Positions 10,055-20,581 of a stretch of DNA of 64,000 nt are shown here, piece after piece. The DNA comes from Pseudogymnoascus destructans (lineage: Eukaryota; Ascomycota; Leotiomycetes; Thelebolales; Thelebolaceae). Every line of letters starts with the position of its first letter. The first letter of the stretch is position 1. The notes beneath the pieces are model-generated. The model did no database searches and was not told where the DNA came from. It saw only the letters and a program-made list of their open reading frames with translations. Where the stretch lies: positions 744,001 through 808,000 of the forward strand of contig NW_020167523.1 of the NCBI RefSeq assembly GCF_001641265.1, written 5' to 3'. Both the position numbers and the translations under genes were made by a program.

Positions 10055-13000
10055 TGTTCCTTGTTGGTTCCCACGAATTATCCGTAGGTTCGTAATTTTC
10101 CCATTTTATCAAAAACTCTTCTCGACGTCCTACTAACCTTCTGTCTAGGATCGCTTCGACCTCATATTCGATTATCTCATTCTCGGGTTGGAGTTCGGTG
10201 TCGGTCGCAATTGGGGTATTTCCTCTTGCTGGTTCCAGTAGTGAGACATGAAATACCGGGTGTAGTCTAGACTTCCTGGGTAGCTGCAGTCTGTAATTAA
10301 CTGAGCTGACTTTGTTCAATATTTTGAATGGTCCCAATTTCTTGAAGTCCAACTTTGTGCTTGGTCGTTTCGTTTTGATATGTTTCCGGAGTAGGTATAC
10401 TTTATCCCCCTCCTTGAAGGCAGGTTCCATACTGCGCTTCTTGTTTGCGTATGCGGCGGATCGTTCATTTAAGAATTGGATGTCCGTCGCAAGTTGTTCG
10501 TGGAACGATTTCAGTTGTTCCACCACGATCAGGGCTTGTTCAGCTCGTGATTCATCCGGTCTTGGTTGCCTATATGCTTCTGGCTGGTAGCCGTAATTGG
10601 CAAAGAACGGTGAGACTTTCGTTGCTTCTGTCATCGCGCTGTTATATGCAAACTGTGCGATGGGTAAGATCTGAACCCAGTTATCCTGTTGATGATTGAC
10701 ATAGCTTCGCAGGTACTGTTCAAGGGTCTGATTTAATCTTTCTGTTTGGCCGTCTGTCTGGGGATGAAAAGCTGTTGATAGCTTATGATTTGTTCCCAGT
10801 AGAGCCATCAATGATTTCCAGAATTTCGAAGTAAAGAGCTTGTCTCTATCTGAGATGATTTCTTCTGGCATCCCATGATCGGCTAATATGACTCGAATGA
10901 AGGTATATGCGAGCGCCTCGGCGTCGCTAGCTTCTAGATATGGTATAAACTTCCCATATTTCGTGAGTCTTTCCGTGATGACGAGGATAGAGTCGTATTC
11001 TATTCCTGTTAACGGGTCCTTGGAGGGTGGAAGCTTGACGATGAAGTCCAAAGCTATTGATTTCCACGCTCCTTTTGGTACTGGTGTCGACTTGAGTTGT
11101 CCGTATGGCAGATGCCTATTGGATTTTGACTTGCTGCAAATGTCGCACTCTCTTACCACTGTCTCTACCTGCTTCCTCATACCTGGGAAGTAGTAGTGTC
11201 GGGTGATTCGTTCGAAGGTTCGTGTTACTCCCTGATGACCGTGTGCTGGTAACGAGTGTTGTTCTTGCACCAGCGGGCGTCTCATTTGACTTGGGACATA
11301 CACTAACCCTTTGTATCGAATCAATCCTTGTTCGTCGATGGTGAAGTCGCCTTCGACTTTGGACAAGACTCGCTTGGCGCATTCGTCTGTTGCGTAAGCT
11401 TTCTTGAGTCTTTCCTCGAGTTCTGTATCTTCGATGACTGAGATCGTCGCTAGTAACTCGTTGTACTGTATTCCTGCATCTGTTTTCTTCAGAATTGCTC
11501 TAGGTCTTTCTTCCTTTGGGCCGGCGTAGTCGGTCCGTCTGCTGAGAGCGTCTGCTCTTGCATTCTCGGAGCCCTTGCGATAGGTTATCGTGAAGTTGTA
11601 GGCTGCGAGGGTTTCTGCCCAGCGGACTTGTCTGCGGTTTAAAACCTTGGTCGTGGTGAAGTATATGAGGTTCTTGTGATCCGTCCATACCTGCACAGGG
11701 TAGGTGGATCCCTCAAGATATACTCGCCACTGCTCAAAGGCAACGACAATAGCCAGTAGCTCCTTGTCGTGGATGTCGTAATTGAGTTCCGCGGGTGACA
11801 GTTTCCTAGAGTAGTACGCGATTGGTTTGAACTTACCGTTCTCGTCTGGTTGATTCAGACATGCTCCAATTGCGAAGTCAGAAGAGTCCGTTTCGAGGAT
11901 GATCTTCTTTGCAGGGTCAAATGTAGCAAGGATAGGTGCTTCCGTGAACTTCGTCTTAAGTTCCTGGAAAGCAGCCTCTGCCTTGTCCGTCCATTTGAAT
12001 TCGAGATCCTTTCTGGTAAGCTCCGTGAGTGGTTGAGCTACCTTGGAATATCTTGAGATGAATCTTCGGTAGAAGTTGGCGAAGCCTAGGAAGGCTTGCA
12101 CTTCCTTGACCATGGTCGGTGTTGGCCATTCCAACACTGCCGTTACTTTTGCTTGGTCCATCTTGATGCCGTGCGTTCCGATAATGTAACCCAAGAATTT
12201 GACTTGGTTTTTATGGAACTCGCACTTCTCTGGTTTGAGGAGTAAGCTGTACTCCTTTAGTTTCTTCAGGACGAGTTTGACATGCTTGACATGCTCCTCC
12301 TTGGTTGCTGAATACACCAGGACATCGTCTAGGTAGACAATGGTAAAGATGTCTAAGTATTCGTGCAAAGCATCATTCATCAGTCGTTGCATAGATGCGG
12401 GTGCGTTTGTTAGCCCAAAGGGCATGACTTGATACTCGAATAGGCCATAGCGGGTGCGGAATGCTGTTTTCCACTCTTCCCCAGCCTTGATTCGGATCAG
12501 GTTGTATGCTCCTCGCAGATCTAGCTTACTGAAGATCTTTGCTCCTTGAAATCTATCGTGCAGTTCGTTGATTAACGGCAGGGCATACCTGTCCTTGATT
12601 GTGATGTTGTTCAATGCTCGATAGTCCACACATAACCGTAGGGAGCCGTCTTTCTTTGGTACGAAAAGCACCGGACTTCCTGCTGGTGATGTGGATGGTC
12701 TGATGAATCCTTTCGCTAGGTTATCATCGATGTACTCCTTAAGTACCTTCAGCTCCTTTTCCGATAGCTGATATATTGGTCCGAACGGTGGACTCTTGTC
12801 TTTCTCCAAAGGTATCTCGTGATCCCATGGTTGGTGCTTAGGAAGCGCCTCGTTCTTAGGGCCTTCCTGGAATAATTGCTCGTATTCCTTGTACTCCACC
12901 GGTATACTCGTCGGTGAGGATGCCTGGGCTAGGTCATCGAGCTCGGAGGTTGCACATAACTCCTTCCGGCCCTGGGAGGGTTTCTCCCGTTGTCGCGTGT

Positions 13001-13460
13001 CCGTCCGTTGTTCACACGCGCACTGGCTCATCACAACTTTCTCGTTCCACCAGTCGATCTGGGGGTTGTGTTTCTTGAGCCATGGCACACCAAGGATGCA
13101 CGCATGGTTGTCCATGTGCACGATGTCAAACTGAATCGTTTCCTTGTGCCCGTGTAGCATGACCATTTCTAATGGGACCGTTTCGTGGGTCACCATTCCT
13201 TCATTAGTCGAGATGGGCTCTCCATCTACGACCATTAATGGGTATGGTTCGGTTTTCAATTGCGTCTTGAAACCTTGCGTGTCTGCTACTTTCTTTGTCA
13301 TAAAGTTGCCCGTCGCTCCTGAGTCAATCATTGCTCGGAGGTGTCGCTGTTGTATCTTAGCGACCACATATAGTTGCATGCTGCCCGTCGTGTTGCATAG
13401 CTGGTCTGTACTAGGCCTCTTCGTGTCGCTCGCCGGTGGCCTACCATCGAGGACTCCTAG
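9927..13460 (-). CDS. Gypsy Pol: protease, RT, RNase H, integrase, chromodomain
   Basis: The frame is open for over 1170 codons with no internal stop. In order: aspartic protease (MIDSGATGNFM), reverse transcriptase (LRLCVDYRALNN; catalytic YLDDVLVYS), RNase H (ETDSSDFAIGACL), integrase zinc domain (HQGVTRTFERITRHYYFPG...CDICSKSK), and the integrase core with Asp in ALDFIVKL and SDRDKLF and Glu in TDGQTERLNQ. A C-terminal chromodomain (EYEVEAILDRRLVG...LIKWENYEPTDNSWEP) is typical of chromoviruses and targets histone marks. The first pol codon, CTA, is reached by a -1 frameshift at 13460. The first ATG in this frame, 13379, lies just before the protease. The ORF looks enzymatically complete. 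Confidence 0.93.
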   Translation of the reverse strand, partial: LGVLDGRPPASDTKRPSTDQLCNTTGSMQLYVVAKIQQRHLRAMIDSGATGNFMTKKVADTQGFKTQLKTEPYPLMVVDGEPISTNEGMVTHETVPLEMVMLHGHKETIQFDIVHMDNHACILGVPWLKKHNPQIDWWNEKVVMSQCACEQRTDTRQREKPSQGRKELCATSELDDLAQASSPTSIPVEYKEYEQLFQEGPKNEALPKHQPWDHEIPLEKDKSPPFGPIYQLSEKELKVLKEYIDDNLAKGFIRPSTSPAGSPVLFVPKKDGSLRLCVDYRALNNITIKDRYALPLINELHDRFQGAKIFSKLDLRGAYNLIRIKAGEEWKTAFRTRYGLFEYQVMPFGLTNAPASMQRLMNDALHEYLDIFTIVYLDDVLVYSATKEEHVKHVKLVLKKLKEYSLLLKPEKCEFHKNQVKFLGYIIGTHGIKMDQAKVTAVLEWPTPTMVKEVQAFLGFANFYRRFISRYSKVAQPLTELTRKDLEFKWTDKAEAAFQELKTKFTEAPILATFDPAKKIILETDSSDFAIGACLNQPDENGKFKPIAYYSRKLSPAELNYDIHDKELLAIVVAFEQWRVYLEGSTYPVQVWTDHKNLIYFTTTKVLNRRQVRWAETLAAYNFTITYRKGSENARADALSRRTDYAGPKEERPRAILKKTDAGIQYNELLATISVIEDTELEERLKKAYATDECAKRVLSKVEGDFTIDEQGLIRYKGLVYVPSQMRRPLVQEQHSLPAHGHQGVTRTFERITRHYYFPGMRKQVETVVRECDICSKSKSNRHLPYGQLKSTPVPKGAWKSIALDFIVKLPPSKDPLTGIEYDSILVITERLTKYGKFIPYLEASDAEALAYTFIRVILADHGMPEEIISDRDKLFTSKFWKSLMALLGTNHKLSTAFHPQTDGQTERLNQTLEQYLRSYVNHQQDNWVQILPIAQFAYNSAMTEATKVSPFFANYGYQPEAYRQPRPDESRAEQALIVVEQLKSFHEQLATDIQFLNERSAAYANKKRSMEPAFKEGDKVYLLRKHIKTKRPSTKLDFKKLGPFKILNKVSSVNYRLQLPRKSRLHPVFHVSLLEPARGNTPIATDTELQPENEIIEYEVEAILDRRLVGRREEFLIKWENYEPTDNSWEPTRNISKELLEEYRRRHPPAIDPKMQGSRPVDRRKRGSRSQTRRQR

Positions 13461-13466
13461 TTTTTT
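13457..13466 (-). promoter_or_regulatory. -1 ribosomal frameshift site A AAA AAC with UAG stop
   Basis: In the Gag frame the minus strand reads TCA AAA AAC TAG. AAAAAAC is a canonical X XXY YYZ slippery heptamer in the right phase, and the Gag frame stops on the next codon. Slipping back one base continues CTA GGA GTC CTC GAT, which is exactly the open pol frame. Just downstream, GC-rich inverted repeats (CTCG...CGAG, TAGGCC...GGCCTA) could form a stimulatory stem or pseudoknot. -1 slippage is a known Gag-Pol strategy in fungal Gypsy elements. Confidence 0.8.
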
Positions 13467-15394
13467 GACTCGTCCGAGGAAGGATAGTATTCATCCGCTT
13501 CCAATGGTGGTCCTTGGGGAGATCGTCTCCCTGTTTCTGCTGCGTCGTTCAGCAGGTGTGGGTATCTTTCGTATACCTGTTCGCTTTTGATAGGCAAGTC
13601 CCCTTCAGACTGGCTTCGCCTGAGGGCGTGAACTTGCTCTGTGTCTCTGAAGTGTATCCTGGGCGAGGATCGGGGAAACAACTGATTCTGGTGTTTCTTT
13701 TTCCAGTGGAGCTTGCAGTCATCTTCGCTGCAATACTCCCAGTAGACATACGCGTGCCAGGGATGATCAGTCTCTGTTGCGTCTGTCGTTGATAGTTCCC
13801 GCTGTCCTCTCACCCATGCACTATCTTCCCTCGGAGGCGTGGAGAACGTGTCTAGTTGCTCCATGGCTCTCCTTTCGATGCGTGGAGTGGGTCTCGCATT
13901 TTCCCGTCACAGCATACCTCTGGCTTTCTCGTCGTACTTCTGCAGGGCTCTCCTGCGGTCCTGGTAGTAAAGTTCGACGCTTTTCATATTCTTCAGTTTA
14001 GCCATATGCTCGACATCCTTCTCCAGTTCTTCCGCTTCTTGGGCTTCCAACTTAGCTACGTCTGGGGACGTGCCAAGCAGCCTGCGGGTATTCGTTAGTT
14101 GGTCATAGTATCTCCAGAGGTCATCCTTGCAGTCGTCCACCTTGCACTCTAACGGAAGTCCCTGTAACAGGTTCCCGTAGATGCCCTTAAGCGTGGGGAT
14201 TCTCCTCTGGCCGCTGGGCTTGTCTCGTTCGGCCCTAATCTTCGCGTGGGCATGTTTTGCCATGCGTCTTACTACGCTCTTGCACTGTGGACTCATTGGT
14301 TCCGTAGGTGCGAGCTCGTCGAAGGTCTCCTGTTCCGAGACGGTGAACGATTCCGCCTCCGACCCTTCGTCTGAGCTCTCGTCTTCTGGGGTGCTTTCGC
14401 CGTTTATTCCCCAGTCCTGTTTGCTCACAAACGTTGCGTTCAACTGTCCTGTCCAGGTGGCATTGAGTTGTTTGCCGACTTTGCGTCCGCCGTTCCCTTT
14501 CTTTGGCTGTCTGCAGTCTCGGGCCATGTGGCCTGGCTTGTCGCAGTTAAAACAGAGTCGTTCCTTGAATTGTCTGTCTTTCTTAGGGTCACGGGGTCGT
14601 CCAGGTTTGAACGTGGCATCGAGTTCCATTGGGTCCGACCAACAGTTGTCTCGCGGGTGTTGATCCCGTCGTCTGCCCTCGTTTCCCCGGTAGGGGTAAC
14701 TTTTCTTGGGCTTGTCATAGGTCCAACGTTCCTTCTGGAATTCGTATAGTCGATTGTCGATTCGGACCGTATGTTCGATTAGCGCTACCATGTCCGTTGG
14801 TTGTTGTTCCAAACGGGCAAGTTCCATACGTATATGGCTCTTCAGCCCACGTCGGTAGTGGCTGATGAGTGCGCTGGCGTCCCATCCTGTCTGATTGCCA
14901 TATCTCTGGAATTCTGTGGAGTACGTGAGGGCGCTGCCAGTCTGCTTAAGTGCAAACAGATGGTCTTCCGCGGTCTTGATCTCATCGATGTCTCCAAACA
15001 TGCGTCGGATTTCCTTACAGAATCCTTCCCAGCTGCCAAACATAGTCTGCATAGTTGCCATGCTTCCATTGGTACTATCATATTTGAAATAATCCTTGAG
15101 GAATGGTTTGATCCATTGCAGGGCTTCCCCCCTAAGGTAGGACACAGTCCACAGGGCATAGCTCTCCTGGGTGGGAAACTTCTCGTCATTGAAGTGCTGG
15201 TACAGTTCGACCTGTAGCAAAAACACCTCAAGTTCCTTTCGGTTGCCGGAGTAAGTGTCGGGCAACTTGACGCGTAGAGTTTCCTTGAGTTCGTTGACGG
15301 CGGGTGCATCGGGCATCTCTTCATTCTCAGGCTTAGACCTCTGAGACGAAGTTGGCGTGGTGGGGGTTTTCCCCTTCGAACTGACGACAGACAT
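13457..15394 (-). CDS. Gypsy Gag with an internal in-frame UGA
   Basis: The first 495 codons (15394-13910) encode retrotransposon Gag: a capsid-like domain (YSGNRKELEVFLLQVELYQHF...YLRGEALQWIKPFL) and a CCHC zinc knuckle, CFNCDKPGHMARDC. A UGA follows at 13909-13907 (ATG CTG TGA CGG). The same frame then stays open for 149 more codons to the UAG at 13457, passing through the slippery heptamer. So Gag-Pol needs either UGA readthrough or an ancestral sense codon (CGA to TGA). The extension contains a possible Zn site (YCSEDDCKLHWKKKH). Since the LTRs are almost identical, any inactivating mutation must be recent. Confidence 0.85.
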
Positions 15395-15440
15395 GTTGCT
15401 TTGTGTATGAGCCGGTACCTCGTAGAAGTGGTGCTCAAAG

Positions 15441-16285
15441 TGTAACGCTGACTTCTAAACGATAGAAGACACAGAGGTTCTCTTGCGTAAAGGTTTACTT
15501 ATCAGAGGAGGCAGGGGATTAGACACAAAGGCTTCAAGTAACACGTTACTAGTATATAACAAATACTGTATTGAGTTGAGCACGAAGCTCCTATCTAAGA
15601 ACTAACTATCTACTTATATAGTGGCGTCGTGCCTAGTGGACTCCTGGGAACTCACTCGAGTCCTCGGAGTCCTGGACTCTTAGGATTCTTCTCATCATCC
15701 TGCGAGTCCGTCACGTGCCTAGTGGACTCCTGGGAACTTGTTGGGAGTAATTCTACGGTCCGGGGATGTAGGGCCAGGACTGTATGTAGATCTCCGGCGA
15801 CCGTAATTAATCCCAGGTGCACGGAACAGAACGCTCACAGTAAATATGGTAATTTAGAGTAAAAATGAAAACAATTGAATTCCTATACTATCCTACGGGC
15901 CTACGTATTCTATATGTAGGGAATGGGGAAAAACCCCGTACGGCTGGGTGGTAATCACCTGAGCGGTGGAGGATTTCGGTGGCTGCAGCAGATCAGCACG
16001 GCCACCCAGTATGGGAGCTGGACGGTCGCCCTGGGAAATACGAGTGTCTCAGGGCCTAATTTCCACCGAATCCCCACGCCCATGTCCTCCTTTCCCTCCA
16101 ACAGAACTCACTCGAGTCCTCGGAGTCCTGGACTCTTAGGACTCTTCTCATCATCCTGCGAGTCCGTCACGTGATACTTTCGGAACTACTATTCCCCGCT
16201 GCCCCTCCAGGTACCAGGGCCGGTCTCATGTGACCTCCCTCCTTCCTGTCCTGTAGTTGGCCAGCCTTCTTGTTCCGTCGTAACA
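15441..16285 (-). repeat. 5' LTR of the Gypsy element, split by a solo LTR
   Basis: It consists of 475 bp of LTR sequence plus 370 bp of inserted sequence (the 365-bp solo LTR and a 5-bp target duplication). Its left boundary on the plus strand is the TGTAACGCTGAC shared with the 3' LTR, and its right end abuts the TTAGA duplication. The insertion interrupts the second 86-bp U3 repeat, upstream of the TATA box, so promoter strength may be changed. Confidence 0.9.
15739..16103. repeat. 365-bp solo LTR nested in the Gypsy 5' LTR
   Basis: The ends are TGTTGGGAG...CCTCCAACA, the TG...CA inverted termini common in Copia-type LTRs. It is flanked by a perfect 5-bp duplication GAACT (15734-15738 and 16104-16108). 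No internal retrotransposon sequence is present, so it is a solo LTR left by LTR-LTR recombination. It arrived after the Gypsy element. Confidence 0.85.
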
Positions 16286-16567
16286 TTAGACTCTTATGAT
16301 ACTATTATATTACTAATTTGACAGTAGACACATTTTCAGAGAGTTCTAGGACATAATTGATTTCATTTCCCCTATTTACTATATTCTAATATACAATGCC
16401 GAAAGTAATTCCAGTCGTAACCGTTTGATCCTCCACTAATGGCCATACGCCAAGTCACAATGCAGTGAAGACTTAAGGTCCACCTGTTGCCTTATTTGGA
16501 CGGAGAAGGGGATTGAGAAGGACTCAAAGGACTGTCAGCTGCACCGATCTCAGATGCAAGAGGAGTA

Positions 16568-18130
16568 TCAAGGTCCCATGGCAGCGCCCTCATTCTCGGT
16601 TTGAGTAGACAGAAGCCGAGGGTCTAGGGGAGAAATGAGCTCTGGCAGTGTAGGCTCCTGTACATGTACAGGGACTGGCGTGGCAACACCAACCGCACTA
16701 GGACTAATGGTAGCTGCAGTGACATCCTTCACCAACTCTGAAAGAAGATTGACCGGAGCAGCCTCATTCTTCATGAAATGACCAAGAGCGGCACTTCTCT
16801 CCTTGTCGGTCACAGTAGAGAACTCTGGGGCAGAGAAAGGCTCGTATCCCTCTTCATTATGGTCCAGAAGGGCATTATACTTTATATGGGGGGAGACCTT
16901 CATGCCAGTCTTAAACTGCCCTGAACGACGGGCAATGACAAGTCGGAGTCCGCGCTCGGTGACAGGAGAGTCGAGAGAAGTTTGGATCTCGTCGCTGGTG
17001 TAGATGTGATCTGGGTCCATACTGAGAAGAACAAGGAAATCTAATTCGTCCTGATCATATAAGGCCTTATCCTCAGGAGACAACTTTATCCAGGCCTTCC
17101 TGAAGTCCGAAATGTATTCATCGGGCATAACCCCCTCGTTGTCATACTGACATTCGTTGCACTCAGTTTGCTATCAAACTCAAGAGCAAACTTGGAAATC
17201 TCCTCCTCAAACCTACAAGTCACTATACATATTTTGGCTTATCACACCAACAACAAGAGCAATACTACTCAACGATTGCTACAACCATCTATGATTCATT
17301 ACACGTCATCGCTCCTTAGTTACTGGGCCGATATTACCACATAGCATATCTCTACAACCCTCTATGATTCATTACATGACATCACTCATACTACCACATG
17401 ACATATCTCTACCAACTAGAGGCCTAGGAGCATGAACGATAGCTCTAAAAGCTCCTACAAACCTCTATGATTCATTACATGTCATCGCTCTTTAGTTACC
17501 CACAAGATTGGTTAAGTTATGACATAATTTGTCTGTGACATAATTTGTCTATGACATAATTTGTCTATAGGGGTACTCTGACCTTGGACCTCCTTTTACT
17601 TCCTATAGGCTACGAACCTAAGAGATGGTTCTATGGGATTCTCTTACATCGACTACAGTTACCAAGCCTGGTAAGTCATGGAAAGTCTTGGAAAATGAGA
17701 GAACTACATTCCTTTAGCATAAATAGGATTGCCCTTTCCTTAAGAAAGGGCAAGCAGACAATACAGTAAATCGACTATCACATACTTCCACGTCTTTTCC
17801 AAGCTTCCAAGCATTCATCTTGTTACTCCTTGTTTCTGAAAAGTCAGTGAGGTGTTAACCTCTGACTTACCCCTGAGTTCCCAGACTCAACATTTGTTGC
17901 AACTTGTCTGAACCACTACACCACATCACACACCTGATTGCTGCGTTGTGGAATAGTCTAAGCTACAACCCTTTGGCTCTGTTTCCTAAGACAGTGTGTT
18001 GTCTTAGTAAATTCATCCCTTCCTTGGGTGGCTAGATTCTCACATCTGGTGCACCCACCACTACACTCGTCCTCGTCGTCACCGTCTTCGTTAGAGACAT
18101 CATCGCCGTTCTCAGACTCTTCATCTGCAA
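16568..18130 (-). pseudogene. acidic accessory gene A of the SNF2 transposon, split
   Basis: The minus-strand gene is interrupted by a solo LTR (17140-18065). Upstream of the LTR, from an acceptor-like site near 18130, it reads an acidic stretch (ESENGDDVSNEDGDDEDE). Downstream it continues in phase GVMPDEYISDFRKAWIKLSP and runs to a stop at 16568. The remainder (about 190 aa) has no motif I recognise. The coding sequence includes the palindromic CTGTACATGTACAGG motif (16658-16672) that recurs through the helicase/transposase region to the right, so I assign it to the same transposon. The 5' end of the gene is not resolved. Confidence 0.5.
17140..18065 (-). repeat. LTR-like repeat family L, complete copy with target duplication
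   Basis: 926 bp in reverse orientation, with ends TGTCATACTG...CACTACA. It is flanked by a perfect 5-bp duplication CTCGT (17135-17139 and 18066-18070), showing it inserted as a unit. It disrupts gene A. This copy alone carries three tandem copies of a 16-bp unit (TGACATAATTTGTCTR, about 17520-17567); the others have one. No open frame of note. Confidence 0.85.
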
Positions 18131-18591
18131 AGGGGGATATATGACGGTAGGGAGGGGGTCACAAATGATAGGTAGGCATCGCACGGATGAAACGAATGGT
18201 ATGCGTGCGAACGCTGGCAGTCACATACACAGCCCTTTGCAGCACCCACCTTAGGGGGGCCGGGCCTTTTTTCGTGACCATTGGATAGGATTAATCGTAT
18301 AAAAGGGTCATAGAGTGACCCACACTGTCTTATGTAGCCAATAATTTGGCTACAAAAGGGCTTAGTGGTATGATATTTTGACGCTAAGCTGATACTAGTA
18401 GTATTTCCGGAAGGTGATATTCCGACAGCCAATAAGTATTCCTATAGGAAGACGCTTCTGACATAATATACGTACTGAAATAGTATTAATAGTAGTAATA
18501 AAATAGAAGCCCACATAAGAGGCTACTGTTAGAGTTAAAAAATCCAATACACATATAACAGAGTTAAATAATTTAAATAAAAAATATTGTA
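18071..18591. other. AT-rich stretch left of the pogo element
   Basis: It holds the 5' part of gene A near 18071-18130. Beyond that I see no gene. The flank of the Fot1/pogo insertion is very AT-rich, in line with that family's TA target preference. Confidence 0.4.
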
Positions 18592-20526
18592 ACGTGGTTG
18601 TACACCGAGTCGTGAATGTCACCGAGTCGTGAAACTTTTTTATACCCACCACTGTAAGGTATAATTAAACAACCACAACATGTATTAAAACTAAAACTAT
18701 TCAGAATCTGATGAGCTAAGTACTTCTATGACCTCCTGACAAGTTCGTGCATTATGGCCAGCCCCCCCGCAAGTGCCACAATGTCGTACACCTGGTTGCC
18801 CCTCATTCCTACCAACCCCTCCAGAGCGCTTCTCGCGATTTATTTGCTCCGTAACTGCCCTTTGGGACAAATCATCATGTGCATCCCCTACAGAAAGTGC
18901 ACACCCTTGACGGACACGAGACTTTTTAGCCCTCCGGCGTTTGCTAAGAGCTTTGTTTGCTGCTCGAAGGGTGCGGACTTCAGCTGACAATAAAGTCATT
19001 TCATGTGCCAAAATCTCTGTCCCTTTAGCTAATGCAGTAACAGTAGCAAAAATGGGGGTTGGCGAGCTTCCTTGGTGCCGTGCAATGCGATTTTTAACTA
19101 GAGTAGTCTGTGAGAGAGCATCTATTGGCTTGCGAGGCGTTTGAGAAACCCAAGGATCAGCGTCTATAGAGGGGGGTCCTGTAGGTGTAGGAGTCCGCAA
19201 CTTGACGTCTAGCTTTGAAATGATTACTTGCGGATCAAAGGGCACTAAACCAGCTCCGCGAAATCCAGCTTTGGCGTTTTGAGTTGTTATTGACTGGTTA
19301 TAAGCTGCGTGGAAAGCTATAAAAAACTCAACCTTTGTAATATGGTTTATATGAGCCTTAATAAAGGTCTCAATTTGATGCCCATACATGCATTTAAGAA
19401 CACTAAAGCACCCAACATCAAGTGGCTGAGTTAGGTGAGACGAGTGAGGAGGTAGACAGAGAGTTATGATGTTGTTTGCTTTGCAATATTCCTGAAACGC
19501 AGCTGATTCGTGACTTTCATGCCCGTCTAAAGCCAACATCCGATATGGTCCTTTTGCACGACTGCAAGTATGTTTATCGAAATGATGAAGCCATTCTAGA
19601 CCTGTCTCGTTGTTGGTCCATCCATTGCTTGTTGGTTTAATTACCCAATTGTGAGGAAGGCCGCCTTCAGTATACCAACTTGAAAGGTGACATTTCCCTT
19701 GAACTACTAAAAACGGAGGGATACTCCCGCCTTCAGCATTCACACAAACAATTGCTGTAGCCCATTCCCGATTGCCAGGCTGAACTGCCTTGCCTCTGCC
19801 ACGTCGATCGGCGCGCGTAACAACTAAAGCTGAGCTAATAACGCCCATCATGAAGCCCGTCTCGTCAAAGTTGTAGAAATCGCAGTCTTGGATGCCGTAC
19901 TTTGCTCTCATGTTCTGCACAAGTTGAAACCACGCTCCAATAAGCTCAGGATCTTCGCACAAGGCTCTTTGAAAGTCATAAACGCGATTAAAATGTGTCT
20001 TTAACTCGGGGCGGCGTTGTATAAATCGATATGCCCACCGCGTCCCAACGTGCTTTCCCCTACGCGATTCAAGGATATAATTTGCCATATCCTCCACACT
20101 AGCAGGCCGAGGTGCAAATCCTCTTGCATCCATATCGGTCGTCAGGGCTCTGAAGAGAAATCAATGTCATCAATTGGTAAATACCCAAGCTCAGGACCTC
20201 GGATTCACCAAATAATATATTTCGAATAATCACTTCCTCTTCTAGCTCAGTCAATTTATGACTATTGGCTTTGGTTTCGCGTCGAGAAGGTCGGCCGGCC
20301 ATTCTATCAGTAAGCGTAGAATAAGGCACTTTATATAGTATTGATGCAGACCTGCGATTAAGCGATTTACATGTTTGAAGAGCCTCAATAGCTAGAATGA
20401 TTCGCGCTTCTTGGGTTTGGATTTCCATTGGTAGTTGTGGAGGAAACGCGTGTTGAAGTTCGTAGGTAGCTAAGTAGGGAAAAGTTCACGACTCGGTGAC
20501 ATTCACGACTCGGTGTACAACCACGT
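18592..20526 (-). mobile_element. complete Fot1/pogo-type DNA transposon
   Basis: The element is 1935 bp with TA target duplications at 18590-18591 and 20527-20528. The terminal inverted repeats are about 45 bp, starting ACGTGGTTGTACACCG. Each contains the 13-mer ACCGAGTCGTGAA twice, separated by TGTC, which looks like a doubled transposase-binding site. It encodes one open transposase gene on the minus strand. It sits between gene A and gene B of the larger SNF2 transposon, so it is a secondary insertion. Intact ends, target duplications and an open gene suggest a young, possibly active copy. Confidence 0.92.
18697..20428 (-). CDS. Fot1/pogo DDE transposase with C-terminal zinc knuckle
   Basis: Two exons, 20428-20209 and 20147-18697, joined across a 61-bp intron (GTGAATCC...CTTCAGAG), give about 556 aa. 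The N-terminus is a psq/CENP-B-type helix-turn-helix (SASILYKVPYSTLTDRMAGR), followed by a second HTH region (MANYILESRRGKHVGTRWAY). The DDE_1 core has its acidic residues in YNFDETGFMMG, MLALDGHESH and HLTQPLDVGCFS. A coiled-coil stretch (ILAHEMTLLSAEVRTLRAAN) and a CCHC knuckle (CGTCGGAGHNARTC) follow. It catalyses cut-and-paste transposition into TA. No frameshift or stop is seen. The intron acceptor was chosen because it restores the frame into MDARGFAPR. Confidence 0.88.
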
Positions 20527-20581
20527 TATTAAATTTATATACTATAATTTATATCCTTCTATAAATATAAATATTGTCCTA

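Larger units (their letters stand above)
8917..16285 (-). mobile_element. complete Ty3/Gypsy LTR retrotransposon (chromovirus)
   Basis: The element is 7369 bp, flanked by the 5-bp target duplication TTAGA (8912-8916 and 16286-16290). Its 475-bp LTRs begin and end TGTTACG...CGTTACA in element orientation. I find only one base difference between them (C/T at about 8992 versus 15519), apart from a 370-bp insertion in the 5' LTR. Order on the minus strand is 5' LTR, gag, pol, polypurine tract, 3' LTR. Pol order is protease, RT, RNase H, integrase, chromodomain, which defines Ty3/Gypsy. The near-identical LTRs imply a recent insertion. Confidence 0.95.

Noticed and set aside
1..18065. An 18-kb element bounded by inverted repeats carrying the NLR as cargo
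   Set aside because: The right copy (17140-18065) has its own CTCGT duplication and interrupts gene A, so it does not mark the end of a larger element.
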